Assembly (NCBI RefSeq): GCF_002464935.1
Contig: NZ_NBYY01000011.1
Span: forward strand, 124,001-188,000
Length of the DNA stretch: 64,000 nucleotides
Direction: 5' to 3'
Source: Candidatus Enterovibrio escicola
GTDB lineage: Bacteria; Pseudomonadota; Gammaproteobacteria; Enterobacterales; Vibrionaceae
Numbering within the stretch: position 1 is the stretch's first letter; each line of letters opens with the position of its first letter. Under the pieces are notes generated by a model that had not been told where the DNA came from, did no database searches, and saw only the letters and a list, made by a program, of their open reading frames with translations. Position numbers and translations under genes: made by a program. This document shows, in pieces, positions 10,870 through 21,437 of this stretch.

Positions 10870-11589
10870 ATGCAAGACAATTACAAAATCCTAGTCGTTG
10901 ATGATGATATGAGATTGCGCGCGCTGCTTAAACGCTATTTATCTGAACAAGGTTTTCAAGTACGTAGTGTAGCCAATTCTGAACAGATGGATCGCTTGTT
11001 GTTTCGTGAAAATTTTCATCTTATGGTCTTGGATTTAATGCTACCTGGCGAGGATGGTTTATCTATTTGTCGTCGTTTGCGTCAAGCTAACAATAAGCTT
11101 CCAATCCTGATTGTTGACAGCAAAAATCGATGAAATCGATCGCATTGTAGGGTTGGAAGTGGGTGCAGATGATTATCTGCCGAAACCGTTCAATCCACGG
11201 GAACTGTTAGCGCGTATTCGTGCCGTGTTACGTCGACAGACAACTGAAGCACCTGGTGCACCCTCTAGTGAAGAAAAAATTATCACTTTTGGCCAATTCA
11301 AATTAAATTTAGGTACTCGAGAAATGTTCCGCACCGATGAGAACCCCTGACGCTGACATCTGGTGAATTTGCGGTGCTGAAAGCACTGGTAATAAATGCA
11401 CGTGAGCCGATGTCTCGTGACAAACTAATGAATATGGCTCGGGGGCGTGAATACTCGGCAATGGAGCGCTCGATTGATGTACAAATCTCCCGTCTTCGTC
11501 GAATGATCGAAAAAGATCCGAGTAAACCTCGTTACATTCAGACAGTTTGGGGTTTTGGTTATGTATTCGTGCCCGAGGGAGAATCGTAA
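10870..11589 (+). pseudogene. ompR: Response regulator OmpR, broken by two compensating frameshifts
   Basis: OmpR is the DNA-binding partner of EnvZ that controls porins and other envelope genes. The N-terminal receiver domain (ILVVDDDMRLRALL, phospho-acceptor Asp in LMVLDLMLPGEDG) is in frame from ATG 10870. An extra base near 11116 shifts the frame after KLPILIV. The next part ([18 protein letters not shown] to [10 protein letters not shown]) is in the +1 frame and hits TGA at 11348. A missing base in the C run near 11344-11347 restores frame 1 for the winged-helix domain (LTSGEFAVLKAL to QTVWGFGYVFVPEGES). All family motifs remain readable, so the damage looks recent, or is a base-calling problem. 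It is followed 3 bases later by envZ. Confidence 0.9.
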
Positions 11590-11592
11590 GTC

Positions 11593-12919
11593 ATGCACTT
11601 TCTTCCCAGAAGAAAGTGTTCATACACACTCTTGGTATTGGTTTTCCTCTTGATTACCAGTCAGATTGTTTTTTACTTCACTCTCTTAAACTATGCATTA
11701 CTACCTAGTGTAGAACAATTCAACAGCTTACTGGCACACAAAATTTCAGTAATACTGGGAAATGATGTTTTTCTAGATGACTATGAAACCTCCGACCTAG
11801 ATAATCTTCTAAGGAGACCACTCTTAGCTGAGTTGGGTATGACGTTGCACGATAGGTCAGAGCCGGAAATAATGTATAAGTTTCATCGGGCTGCACCCAT
11901 TCACTTTGTCGGTAAGGACATGTTTCATAAACTCAATGCAACGATAGAAACGCGGATTAGTCTTGAACCAACAAGCTCTGTGCTTTGGCTGTCAAGCGAA
12001 ACGTTCTTCGGTTACGTGATGCAAATTCCGCTTTTGCGGCTAGAACGAGATGATTTCCAGTTGTTACTGACCTATGCGATGGTAATCACTTTATTGGTGA
12101 TGAGTGGTGGATGGCTGTTTATTAAAATGCTAAATCGACCTCTTGTCATACTTGCAAAAGCGGCTATTGATGTTGACCAAGGTCGCTTTACACTGCCCTT
12201 ACCAGAATGTGGTGTATCAGATATACGTGCCGTGACACGGGCGTTTAACCAAATGAGTGAAGGAATACGAAAGCTCGAAGAGGATCGAGCTTTACTCATG
12301 GCAGGCGTAAGTCACGATCTTCGTATACCACTAACCCGTATCCGGTTGGCAATTGAAATGATGTCTACAGAAGACAACAACTTAGTTGACAGCATGATTA
12401 AAGATACGGAAGAATGCAACGAAATTATTAATCAATTTATGGATTACTTACGCTCGGTACAGTTGCAGGACATGACGGATATTGAGCTCAACTCTCTGGT
12501 TGATGGTTTGTCGGTAGCGTATGGTGCAACTGGGCATAAATTCGATGTTGAAAAGGGCGAGTTAATTGGCCGTCTTGATGCGAACAAAGTGGCGATTCGT
12601 CGTGCTGTGACGAATTTAGTAGATAATGCAGTACGTTACGGTGGTGGTTGGGTAAAAATTAGCACGAGTAATACTGATGATCTTCGTTATCAGTGGATTA
12701 TGGTAGAAGATAATGGTCTGGGTATTGCCCCTAATTAGGTGGAGACGGTGTTGCAACCGTTTACACGCGGTGATACATCACAAGGCAGTGGAAGCCACAG
12801 GGTTGGGTCTTACTATCGTTCAACGTATCATTGAACAACACAACGGGGTGCTTCATCTGACACCAAGATCTAGTAGTGGGTTGTGTGCGCAAATTTTATT
12901 ACCAGTAGTCCTAAATTAA
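11593..12919 (+). pseudogene. envZ: Sensor kinase EnvZ, broken by a stop and a frameshift
   Basis: EnvZ is the inner-membrane osmosensor that phosphorylates and dephosphorylates OmpR. The first 381 codons show TM1 (about 12-33), a periplasmic domain, TM2 (about 157-178), a HAMP linker and the H-box [19 protein letters not shown] with His241. The G boxes N ([12 protein letters not shown]) and D ([10 protein letters not shown]) follow. A TAG at 12736-12738 then ends the frame. Coding continues as QPFTRGD, shifts frame near 12790 and ends TGLGLTIVQRIIEQHNG to LPVVLN. The residue four after the histidine, Thr247 in E. coli and needed for phosphatase activity, is Ile here. Broken together with ompR. 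Confidence 0.9.
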
Positions 12920-13086
12920 CTTGTAACGAGCACCCTTAAGGTAAATGCTGATCTGTTGAAGCAATACAAAAAAGTTATCCATTGTTTGTGTCTTTTATTT
13001 TTTGAGCCTTCCTATCATCTTTCCTGTAACACTCATTTGTTATCTCTATTACTGTAATGATGTGTCAATACAGTAAGGATAGAAAA

Positions 13087-13260
13087 ATGAAGATTTTTAT
13101 TGATCCTCAAGATCTGTTGCCAGAATTTCGATAATTGCTGTCTCAGATCCACTGGAAAATTGTAGGTGGAGCGCTCCATCTAAGTGATCGAATTTTATTC
13201 GTCAGAAAGTTAGCCTCTGAATTAAATATCAATTTTTTGACAATTTCTCGCTGCTTTTAA
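13087..13260 (+). pseudogene. GntR-family regulator, N-terminal relic
   Basis: From ATG 13087 the frame reads MKIFIDPQDLLPEFR, a stop, then LLSQIHWKIVGGALHLSDR and FVRKLASELNINFLTISRC before TAA at 13258. This follows the GntR winged-helix plan (Y.QI..QI...I..G.L..GD.LPSVRELA..L.VN..TVSR). Only the DNA-binding domain survives, with an in-frame stop. YtrA-type GntR proteins often precede ABC-transporter genes; none is present here. Family assignment rests on motif order only. Confidence 0.55.
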
Positions 13261-13288
13261 TTGATAAAAGACAAATGCTGATTAAAAC

Positions 13289-13335
13289 AAAAATCATATC
13301 AATTAACCGGAGCAACGCACAAGAAATGAACTAAA
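13289..13335. mobile_element. IS91 terminus joined to an IS982 left tip
   Basis: CATATCAATTAACC (IS91 3' terminus, as at 8982, 30286 and 42366) is followed by GCAACGCACAAGAAATGAAC, the IS982 left tip. Both elements are otherwise missing here, which implies a deletion between old insertions. Confidence 0.6.
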
Positions 13336-13336
13336 T

Positions 13337-13954
13337 TCCCTCCCTTCTAGTCTTCGCATTGCTTCTAGGTGAAATACTGGGCGTTATTCATTTATTTTTC
13401 AGTACGTGATGACATGCTCTTATGTCATAGGCTCCATTAGCACTAACTTTCTGTATCTTTTGTCGTAATGGGTTAAGCAATATAGGTAAAACCTCATTAT
13501 CACCCACAGAAACTGTGGCTAACTTATGCAGCAATAATTTCATGATTAGACATACTAACAAGATGAAGTTTTCGCCAGATACGCCGTTTCTCCTTCCCGT
13601 GTTTACACGGTTTCCATTCACCTTCGTCGTTATTTATAGCTGTGGCCTAAATAACGACGTCGGAACTTAAAAATACCTTTCACTATCAGTTCCGTTGCAA
13701 TCGCGGCATCCGAAAATATAAACCCACGGCCACGATGACCATGATGCTTTAGACAAAGCTAAGCCTTGATGGCAACATCGTCTATCCAAAAAGTGACTAG
13801 CCTCGGTTTATTAATGCTTGATTATATTATTTCCAGTTACTGATCATGTGTTTGGTGTTTGGCCTTTCCCTTTCCCATCATCATCTCCCGCCTAACTCCA
13901 TGACGATCTAATTGTAGGAATTGCGATGAGTTCAGATATTTTGGAAACAACGCC
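13337..13954 (-). mobile_element. IS5-family element e, truncated
   Basis: Ends on the right with the IS5 left terminus (TTGGAAACAACGCC). The minus strand carries transposase pieces, including ANGAYDIRACHHVLK and VSVGDNEVLPILLNPLRQK (13388-13621) and the MGKGK start near 13880. The 3' third is missing, and stops and a deletion are present. Confidence 0.8.
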
Positions 13955-13974
13955 ATTTTGAACGGGTACCTGTT

Positions 13975-14400
13975 AGATTAGATTGGGATGAAATTACTTT
14001 CTACCCACTCTTTATATCATTAATTGATGTTTTAATCCTGCATAGGGCTTGTGCATTTCCGTTGATGTTTAGTATCCAATCATTTTCAGATTAAATCATT
14101 TCAAACGTGTACGAAAGACCAAATATCACCTCTTAATACGTTGGGTATCTAGTTTGATAATAATATGCTTATCCTATACAATGCTATCATACATATGAAA
14201 ATCGACCGTGCACATAAATGCAATCTTGAATATATATAACAGATTGAAAAACAATTGAATGTCTTTCTTGCACGACGACTGAAATACTTTTCTTCAATCT
14301 AAGCTCGCACGTATACTAGAACCCGTGATGGCTATTTTTGTTATCCACGAAAAACCATTTCTAATCTGCGTCGTAGATAAATACTTATTCCTTTTATATT
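13975..14400 (-). mobile_element. IS1-family remnant 2
   Basis: The reverse complement aligns with IS1 remnant 1 at 8290-8660. Shared stretches include GGATAACAAAAATA, TTAGATTGAAGAAAA and CATCAACGGAAATGCAC, the region encoding the insB C-terminus. Coding capacity is lost. Confidence 0.65.
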
Positions 14401-14433
14401 AAAAGTGAATAGAATTACACTGAGGGGTGTAAA

Positions 14434-14673
14434 TTGTTTAAAACCCTGACAACCGAATTAATGGTGATGTGTAGCACTCGAGAGGAGTCGCGAATACTAG
14501 CCTTATTCATCGCAAGTTCAGCAATTTACTCTTTTATACCCCACCTGATAAACCGTGTTTGTAGATCTAAATTGGAAGATTCGGCAATATTACAGGTAAC
14601 AATAATGTTGTTGGACAACACAGCCGATACCTTGATTGTTAACCATTTTTGTGTACTAGAAAAAAACATTTAA
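14434..14673 (+). CDS. Small hypothetical frame of unknown nature
   Basis: 79 codons from TTG 14434, preceded by GAGGGGTGT at a reasonable ribosome-site distance. The product (MFKTLTTELMVMCSTREESR start) has a mildly hydrophobic centre and no motif I recognise. It lies in debris between IS1 remnant 2 and spoT, where trmH and recG would be expected downstream of spoT. It may be a chance frame or a fragment of a lost gene. Confidence 0.2.
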   Translation: MFKTLTTELMVMCSTREESRILALFIASSAIYSFIPHLINRVCRSKLEDSAILQVTIMLLDNTADTLIVNHFCVLEKNI

Positions 14674-14777
14674 CGTCAACAGTAGTTAATCTGAGCTACC
14701 TGAAAAAATAGGCTTATTACACGAAGAGAAACGCACCCTTAGGGTAGAAAATTATTCTTTTATTCTGCAATTGAGAT

Positions 14778-16889
14778 TTAGTTCTTCTGACGACTTACCT
14801 TCACCATATGTTTCATGATGCGAATACGACGCATAATATTAGCCAAGTGGACGCGGTTCTTGGTGGTTAACTTGATATAAACAGTATATAAGCGACCATC
14901 ACGGTCTTCTGTCGTTAACCCTAAAATATTTGAGCCAGTCGAAGCAATCGTGTGGGTCAGATCGGCCAACGCACCTTGATGGTTGAGCATGTCAACGCGA
15001 AGCCTAGAGAAAAACTCTTGATCAATATCCTCATCCCATTCTACAGGCATGTACTTATCCGGTTCTTGGCGGTAACCTCTAATATTGGCACACTCTTCAC
15101 GGTGAATGACCAGACCTTTGCCAGGGCTAACGTGTGCAATCACAGGATCGCCTGGAATTGGGCGGCAACAGTTGGCGTAAGTTAGCAGAATACCGTCTGC
15201 GCCACGAATCGGCAAAAAGCCATTTTGTTGCTCAAGATCATCGGCATTACCTAACAGACGTTTGGCAATCACTACGCTCATTAACTCACCAAGACCAATT
15301 TCCGCTAATAGATCTTCCATTGACTCCAGTTTCAAATCATGCAGCACTTTGTCGAGATTGGTGCTATTAACATCTTGCATGTTGACATCGGCCAATGCAT
15401 GTTTAAGTAGGCGCCGACCTAAAATTACAGACTCTTTACGACGCTTTGTTTTCAAAACCTGTCTAATTTTAGTACGTGCACGCGACGTTACGACATAGTT
15501 CAACCACGCTGCATTTGGATGAGCGCCCAATGCGGTAATAATTTCGATGGTTTGCCCATTTTCTAACGGTTGGCTTAGTGGATACGATTGTCGATTTACT
15601 CTTGCACCAACACAGGAGTTACCAATATTGGTGTGTACTGCGTAAGCAAAATCTACAGCAGTAGCAGCCACTGGTAACTCGACGATCCTACCTTTTGGTG
15701 TAAAAACGAAAAGCTCATCTGGAAATAAATCAGACTTGACGCTTTCGATGAATTCGAAGGAGTTTCCAGCACTTTGCTGTAGTTCAAGCAGACTCTGCAT
15801 CCATCGATGTGCTCGAACTTGTGCTGTTGAGCCTCCTGTTCCTGGTGTGTGCACTTCACCCTCTTTACAAGCCCAATGTGCAGCGACACCTTTATCTGCC
15901 ATCTGATCCATATCTTCAGTACGTATTTGTACCTCCACAGGCACGCCGCGTGGCCCAATCATCGATGTGTGCAAAGATTGATAGCCATTCGCTTTGGGTA
16001 CGGCAATGTAATCTTTCATGCGTCCAGGACGAGGTTTATATAGATTGTGCATCTGTCCCAACACTCGGTAACAGGTATCTAAATCATCAACAATCACACG
16101 AAATGCATATAAATCCATAATGGTGTGGAAACGTTGTTCTTTGTTCTTCATCTTGTTGTAGATGGAATAGAGATTCTTTTCGCGACCCAGTACCATCGCT
16201 TTGATGCTCGCGTCTTCAAGACGGCCTTCAATCTCAGCGTGGATTTTTTCGATCATTTCTTTACGGTTACCACGTGCCTGCACCACTACTTTTCTCAATA
16301 CACGATAACGGGTCGGATATAATGCTTCGAAGCCAAGTTCTTCCAGCTCAACCTTGATGTTGTGTATACCGAGACGATGTGCCAAAGGAGAGAAAATCTC
16401 AAGGGTTTCACTGGCAATACGTCGACGTTTGTCTGGACGAAGTGCGCCTAGTGTACGCATGTTGTGCGTGCGGTCTGCCAATTTAATCAGAATAACTCGA
16501 ATGTCATGAGCCATTGCCATGATCATTTTTCGGAAGTTTTCTGCCTTGGCTTCTCTGCGGTCACGAAACTTAAGTTTATCGAGTTTAGATACGCCATCAA
16601 CAAGATCGGCAACATTATCCCCAAATCGTTGTTGCAAGTCTTCTTTTGTTACTTCGGTGTCTTCAATCACGTCATGAAGCAAGGCTGCCATTAATGTTTC
16701 TTGATCAAGTCGCATTTCTGCAAGAATTTGAGCTACGGCAATAGGGTGGATAATGTACGGTTCACCACTAGATCTATTTTGTCCCTCGTGGGCATCACGT
16801 GCTACCAAATATGCCTGTCGGAGAGCTTCTAAGTGCGACTTAGGTAAGTATTGTGCAGCAATTCCTTTTAGATTATCAAATAGATACAA
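14778..16889 (-). CDS. spoT: Bifunctional (p)ppGpp synthase/hydrolase SpoT
   Basis: SpoT makes and, mainly, degrades the stringent-response alarmone (p)ppGpp. The 703-residue length equals E. coli SpoT (702). The hydrolase HD domain carries HP at 48-49, LLHDVIEDT (His72-Asp73) and KLADRTHNMRTL near 136-147. The synthetase domain (about 230-350) includes YKPRPGRMKDYIAVPKANGY and VEVQIRTEDMD. A TGS domain (FVFTPKGRIVELP, near 400) and a C-terminal ACT domain (NHQGALADLTHTIAS) follow. It is the third gene of a gmk-rpoZ-spoT operon, 23 bases after rpoZ. The usual following genes trmH and recG are missing here. Confidence 0.98.
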   Translation of the reverse strand: MYLFDNLKGIAAQYLPKSHLEALRQAYLVARDAHEGQNRSSGEPYIIHPIAVAQILAEMRLDQETLMAALLHDVIEDTEVTKEDLQQRFGDNVADLVDGVSKLDKLKFRDRREAKAENFRKMIMAMAHDIRVILIKLADRTHNMRTLGALRPDKRRRIASETLEIFSPLAHRLGIHNIKVELEELGFEALYPTRYRVLRKVVVQARGNRKEMIEKIHAEIEGRLEDASIKAMVLGREKNLYSIYNKMKNKEQRFHTIMDLYAFRVIVDDLDTCYRVLGQMHNLYKPRPGRMKDYIAVPKANGYQSLHTSMIGPRGVPVEVQIRTEDMDQMADKGVAAHWACKEGEVHTPGTGGSTAQVRAHRWMQSLLELQQSAGNSFEFIESVKSDLFPDELFVFTPKGRIVELPVAATAVDFAYAVHTNIGNSCVGARVNRQSYPLSQPLENGQTIEIITALGAHPNAAWLNYVVTSRARTKIRQVLKTKRRKESVILGRRLLKHALADVNMQDVNSTNLDKVLHDLKLESMEDLLAEIGLGELMSVVIAKRLLGNADDLEQQNGFLPIRGADGILLTYANCCRPIPGDPVIAHVSPGKGLVIHREECANIRGYRQEPDKYMPVEWDEDIDQEFFSRLRVDMLNHQGALADLTHTIASTGSNILGLTTEDRDGRLYTVYIKLTTKNRVHLANIMRRIRIMKHMVKVSRQKN

Positions 16890-16912
16890 ACACCTTCTTC
16901 CCTGAAGTTAGA

Positions 16913-17188
16913 TTAACGAAGTGATCCAGGAATAGTGTTTACTGCAGCCATTTCAGCAGCTTCTTGTTCTTTTTGCTCTTGACGTTGACGAGCATCTAGA
17001 ACTTCTCTGGTAATGAGTCCTTCTTCTATTTCTCGTAGAGCGATAACAGTTGGTTTGTCGTTTTCTTCCTGAACGAGTGAATCTTTTCCACCAGTTTGCA
17101 TCTGGCGTGCACGCCGAGATGCGACTAATATTAGATCGAAACGATTGCCAATTTTTTCAACAGCATCTTGAATAGTTACTCGTGCCAT
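16913..17188 (-). CDS. rpoZ: DNA-directed RNA polymerase omega subunit
   Basis: Omega wraps the beta-prime C-terminus, helps RNA polymerase assembly and forms part of the ppGpp site 1. The 91-residue protein (E. coli 91) opens [20 protein letters not shown] and has the [10 protein letters not shown] segment typical of the family. The ATG at 17186-17188 has a good GGAG site six to nine bases upstream. It lies between gmk and spoT, the standard order in enterics and vibrios. Confidence 0.97.
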   Translation of the reverse strand: MARVTIQDAVEKIGNRFDLILVASRRARQMQTGGKDSLVQEENDKPTVIALREIEEGLITREVLDARQRQEQKEQEAAEMAAVNTIPGSLR

Positions 17189-17243
17189 GGAGGTCTCCAG
17201 TTAGTAAAAATCAGAATAAGTTTGAATTGTACAAAAGCAGAGG

Positions 17244-17987
<744 letters not shown>

Positions 17988-18049
17988 TTAAGATCATAAC
18001 TACGACGCTTATGATCCCACATAGAATATACCAAAATTTAATCATGTAT

Positions 18050-18215
18050 CCAATAGCAGGGTCTCCGTACAAAACGTATCTTTAATTCATGATACAATTT
18101 ATGCTAATACACCTTGATGTCTGCATTGGTGGATACCTGAGCTACCGAGTTGTCTATTGTGCTGACCACCTTCTCACTTATATGAGATACATCATCTAAA
18201 GGCTTGGTAAGAAAC
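18050..18215 (+). mobile_element. IS1-family insA fragment
   Basis: The frame GYLSYRVVYCADHLLTY lines up with the insA zinc-finger region (QRYRCxxCxRTFQL) and with the similar fragment at 42200-42359 (GGHLSYRCRSC). Strongly decayed; short. Confidence 0.45.
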
Positions 18216-18287
18216 ACAATCTGTTACTACAGAAATAGACAAAAAGGTATGTGATATTTTTATCGAACTCGAGGTTTATTACTAAGG

Positions 18288-18362
18288 ATTGTTGATCTTT
18301 GCTGTACAAAACTCGTTCAACAATACACCAACAGACACATTAACATAAATGCAAAGGATAAA
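18288..18362 (-). mobile_element. 3' tip of a second IS5-superfamily transposon type
   Basis: GATCTTTGCTGTACAAAA and GTTCAACAAT.. recur at 52109-52160, where the same tip joins a longer transposase remnant. On the minus strand it encodes FAFMLMCLLVYC and a stop, the counterpart of the C-terminal end at 52105. Confidence 0.5.
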
Positions 18363-18373
18363 ATCCTAACGTA

Positions 18374-18560
18374 ATTTACCTCAGATCTGTATAAGCTCGG
18401 CTTTTTCAAACCGAGTAATTTTAAAGTTAGTTTTTTAGTTGGAACGAATAAGCAATGAGTACAGCAACCAGGTTGATCATAAAACATACCCCCCCTACTT
18501 CGGTGCAAAGAATACTCTATTTGGGATATTTATGTAGTTGGTCAAAGAATATCTCGATGA
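18374..18560 (-). mobile_element. IS982 3' end fragment
   Basis: ACCTCAGATCTGTATAAG terminus followed by minus-strand IS982 C-terminal coding remnants: TTTTTTAGTTGG and GAATACTCTATTTGGGATAT match element H (47331-47500). The rest of the element is absent. Confidence 0.7.
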
Positions 18561-18639
18561 TAAACGCCCTCCATCAGGTGAAATGCACAAACTAGCGGAA
18601 AGTCAACCAGATCAAAGTACACCCACCGCATCCTCTTTT

Positions 18640-18997
18640 GGTTTCGAGATCTACATGGCTCATAAACAGTTAAATGACACTGACTGATTTTATATTGAGC
18701 AGCGATTGACTAAGGGTGCTTCCTTTAACCAAAGTGCCCGAACACTTGGCTGTAAACACTCTTCTATAAAGTCAAGAAATAAAACGCCATATCCCAAACA
18801 ATTTTTACGGTATATACCGTTGTCTTTTTACATCAAACTAGGCTAAAGAAACCTGCTTCAACGCTCAGAACTGGCTGAATTATAATTGTATTTCAGAGAT
18901 AACCAATACATTCATTCATGAGCGTATCAGCACAAATACCTCACTCGGTGTGATTAGTGACAAACTAGATCAAAAGCACGATTTATCGGTATATATG
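18640..18997 (+). mobile_element. IS30-family element 1, 5' half
   Basis: The plus strand reads MAHKQLNDTD, a stop, FYIEQRLTKGASFNQSARTLG and then LGVISDKLDQKHDLSVYM. These match the IS30 N-terminal helix-turn-helix (YKQLTExERYxIExxLKxGxSxxxIAxxLG) and the WSPEQISGRL...ISVSHE block. The copy is interrupted at 18998 by IS5 element f and resumes at 20603. Confidence 0.7.
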
Positions 18998-19890
18998 GGC
19001 GTTATTTCACAAATATTTGAACTAATCGCAATTCCTACGATCAGATCCTCATGGAGTTAAAAGGAGGTGATGATGGGAAAGACTCAGCACAAGATTAGTA
19101 ACTGGAAACAATATAATCAAGCATTAGTAAACCGTGGCTCAGTGACTTTTTGGATAGACATCGCTGCCATTAAAGCATGCCATTATCTAAAGCATCACAG
19201 GCACCATTGCCGTGGGTTTATATTTCCGGATATCATGATTCAAACGGCACTGATGGTAAGAGGTATTTTAAGCTCCCACTTTGTGGATTAGCAGGCTTCT
19301 CAATTCAGTTTTTACGTTGATGAATATCCCGCTGAGATCTCATATATACACCTACATTAGTAATACGTTCGAAAACCGTAAAAGTTAAGTATCGTTTGCC
19401 GAGTTGAGGAGCGGTCACTCACGTCGCTATTGATGTCACAGGCATAAAAGTATACAATGAAGGTAAATGGAAAACGCGTAAACACGAACGGTGTCTCTAG
19501 CGCAAACTTCATATTGCCGTTGATGTATCTACTCATGAGGTTATTATTGCAGAAGTTAGCCTAGTTTTTGTGGGTGACAAAGAGGTCTTACCTATATTGC
19601 TTAACGCATTACGATGAAAGATATAGTAAGTCAGTACTGATGGGTTTTATGACACAAGATCATGTCCCCACGTACTGAAAAAATAAAGGAATAACGCCTA
19701 ATATTTCACCTTGAAGCAACACGGAGTACTAGGGGAAAGGGCATTCTAAGAATAAAGCTGTGAAAGCATTACATGAGGACAAACTGATGGAGTAGAGAAA
19801 TGACAGGGGTTATCACAAATGCTCATTAGCAGAGATAGCAATGTTTCGCTATAAACAGTTGATCAACCCTAAAGTAACTCTTCGTAATTA
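18998..19890 (+). mobile_element. IS5-family element f, truncated at 3' side by IS982-D
   Basis: Left terminus GGCGTTATTTCAC, leader ATGGAGTTAAAAGGAGGTG, then transposase MMMGKTQHKISNWKQYNQAL (19067-19291) and later pieces up to TTCGTAATTA. It ends at TAATTA (19885-19890), where IS982-D begins. It sits inside IS30 element 1, so three elements are nested. The right end is missing. Confidence 0.82.
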
Positions 19891-20602
19891 ACCTAAGTTG
19901 CGCTTAAGAAATAAACCTTCACGCCTCTCCGTTAATGAAGTGATAACTTTCCATTAATAGGGATATCGAGACTTCAAAACCTATTACTTCCACTTTATTT
20001 GATTCTACCTCACCAACAAATTTCCTAAAGTAGTCAGCTACACGCGAATGCTCAATCTCATGCAAGGTGTTCTGGTTCCGTTTTGCTCTTAACTCACTCA
20101 CCGTCAGGCAAGGCCTGACAGGGATTGCTTTCGTTGATTCGTCTAAGCTACTGGTTTGTCACAACCTACGCATTCTCAGATATCAGTTTTTTAAAGGTAC
20201 AGTGAAACGAGGAAAAGGAACTATGAGGTAGTTCTACGGTTTCAAATTATACTTTATTATCAATGACCAAAGTGGCATTATCTCAGTCAAAGTGACGACA
20301 GCTAACGTAGCTGATAGAAAGTCTTTGGCGTAAATGGTTGACGAGCTTTGGGGTGTTTATACGGAAACAAAGGTTATATCTCTGATCCATTGGAGTAAGA
20401 ACGTGAAGACAAGGGAGTGATACTGATAACGGGTGTGAAAAAAACATAAAATCTAAAGTGATGAAACTTTTGGACAGCTTGATACTCCGAAAACGATTTA
20501 TTATCGAAACCATTTTTAACCAACTAAGAAATATATTCCAAATCGAGCATTCTCAGTACCGTAGTTATATCAACTGTATGGTCAACTTGCTGGCGGGACG
20601 CT
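19891..20602 (+). mobile_element. IS982-family element D, 3' truncated
   Basis: Left tip ACCTAAGTTGCGCTTAAG immediately after IS5 TAATTA. Transposase remnants run to FMVNLLAG-like residues at 20560-20600, then the sequence switches abruptly to IS30 element 1. The right terminus is lost. An early deletion also removed part of the N-terminal coding region. Confidence 0.78.
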
Positions 20603-21215
20603 ACACAAGGATCTTCCACATTATGGCAAACCCTACAAAATTAAGATGAGCATCGGCGATAAGGCAATGATAAAGAACCGTGGTGGCATTGAGAAAAGGC
20701 CTTACATTGCAGACGCGAAGACCCAGTTTAGTCATTTCGAAATTGACTCTGTATCTGGACTGGGCACAAATATTTTCTTCTTCCATCTGTGGATAAAACC
20801 AATAAACTCTGCTGCATCAGAAAGATACAAATAAGCAGGTAGGTATAAGAAACGTTTTTTGATACTATAAATCCAACCTTCCATGACTTCAAAACTTTCG
20901 CATCAGAAAACGGTACAGCGTTAGCCGGTCATGAAAAGGTTGCTGAAATCATAGACGCTGATTTCTATTCAGCCAGACTTTATCGGTCAAGTAATTACAA
21001 ACTGAATAAGTAGACCAATGATCTGATAAGATTATTTTTATCCAAGGTAACTGACTTCAACGAAATTAGTCATGAGGAAATCTTCAAGATAGAACACATC
21101 TTCAATACACGTGGTAGAGCGAGTTTTTAGTATCGCTTTCCTAACGATGTTTTTTAAAGTATGTTGTAACGGCTTAAAAGGTAACAGCTGTGCATTTCAG
21201 ATGACGGAAGGTGTA
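20603..21215 (+). mobile_element. IS30-family element 1, 3' half
   Basis: The plus strand encodes GDKAMIKNRGGIEKRPYIAD and FSHFEIDSVSG (the first DDE aspartate block, IGDWEIDTVIG in the family). TDFNEISHEEIFKIEH and FNTRGRASF (NxRPRKxLG) follow, with many stops. The terminal CATTTCAGATGACGG resembles the end of IS30 remnant 3 at 60875. It completes the copy starting at 18640. Confidence 0.72.
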
Positions 21216-21437
21216 CACATTAACCAACATAAACAATTACCTCTATCCAAGATAGGTTTAACCTCAGGTGCTTCACATCTGAGTCAGAGTTGTTGTCACT
21301 CTAACAGTAAACAACTAAGCATATATTTCTAACAGAATTTAATAAAACAACAATAACCGTCGGTAACAACAACGCTGTAAAAGCTATGTAATCAATAAGG
21401 TATCCTTTTGTACTTAATAATTAATAAATCAATACCT
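21216..21437. other. Spacer between IS30 debris and ctaB, no gene seen
   Basis: 222 AT-rich bases downstream of the cox operon. No clear rho-independent terminator for ctaB was found. Confidence 0.4.

Noticed and set aside
14952-16694. Several plus-strand frames of 60-103 codons opposite spoT
   Set aside because: They are antisense shadows of a well-supported gene, without motifs or ribosome sites.
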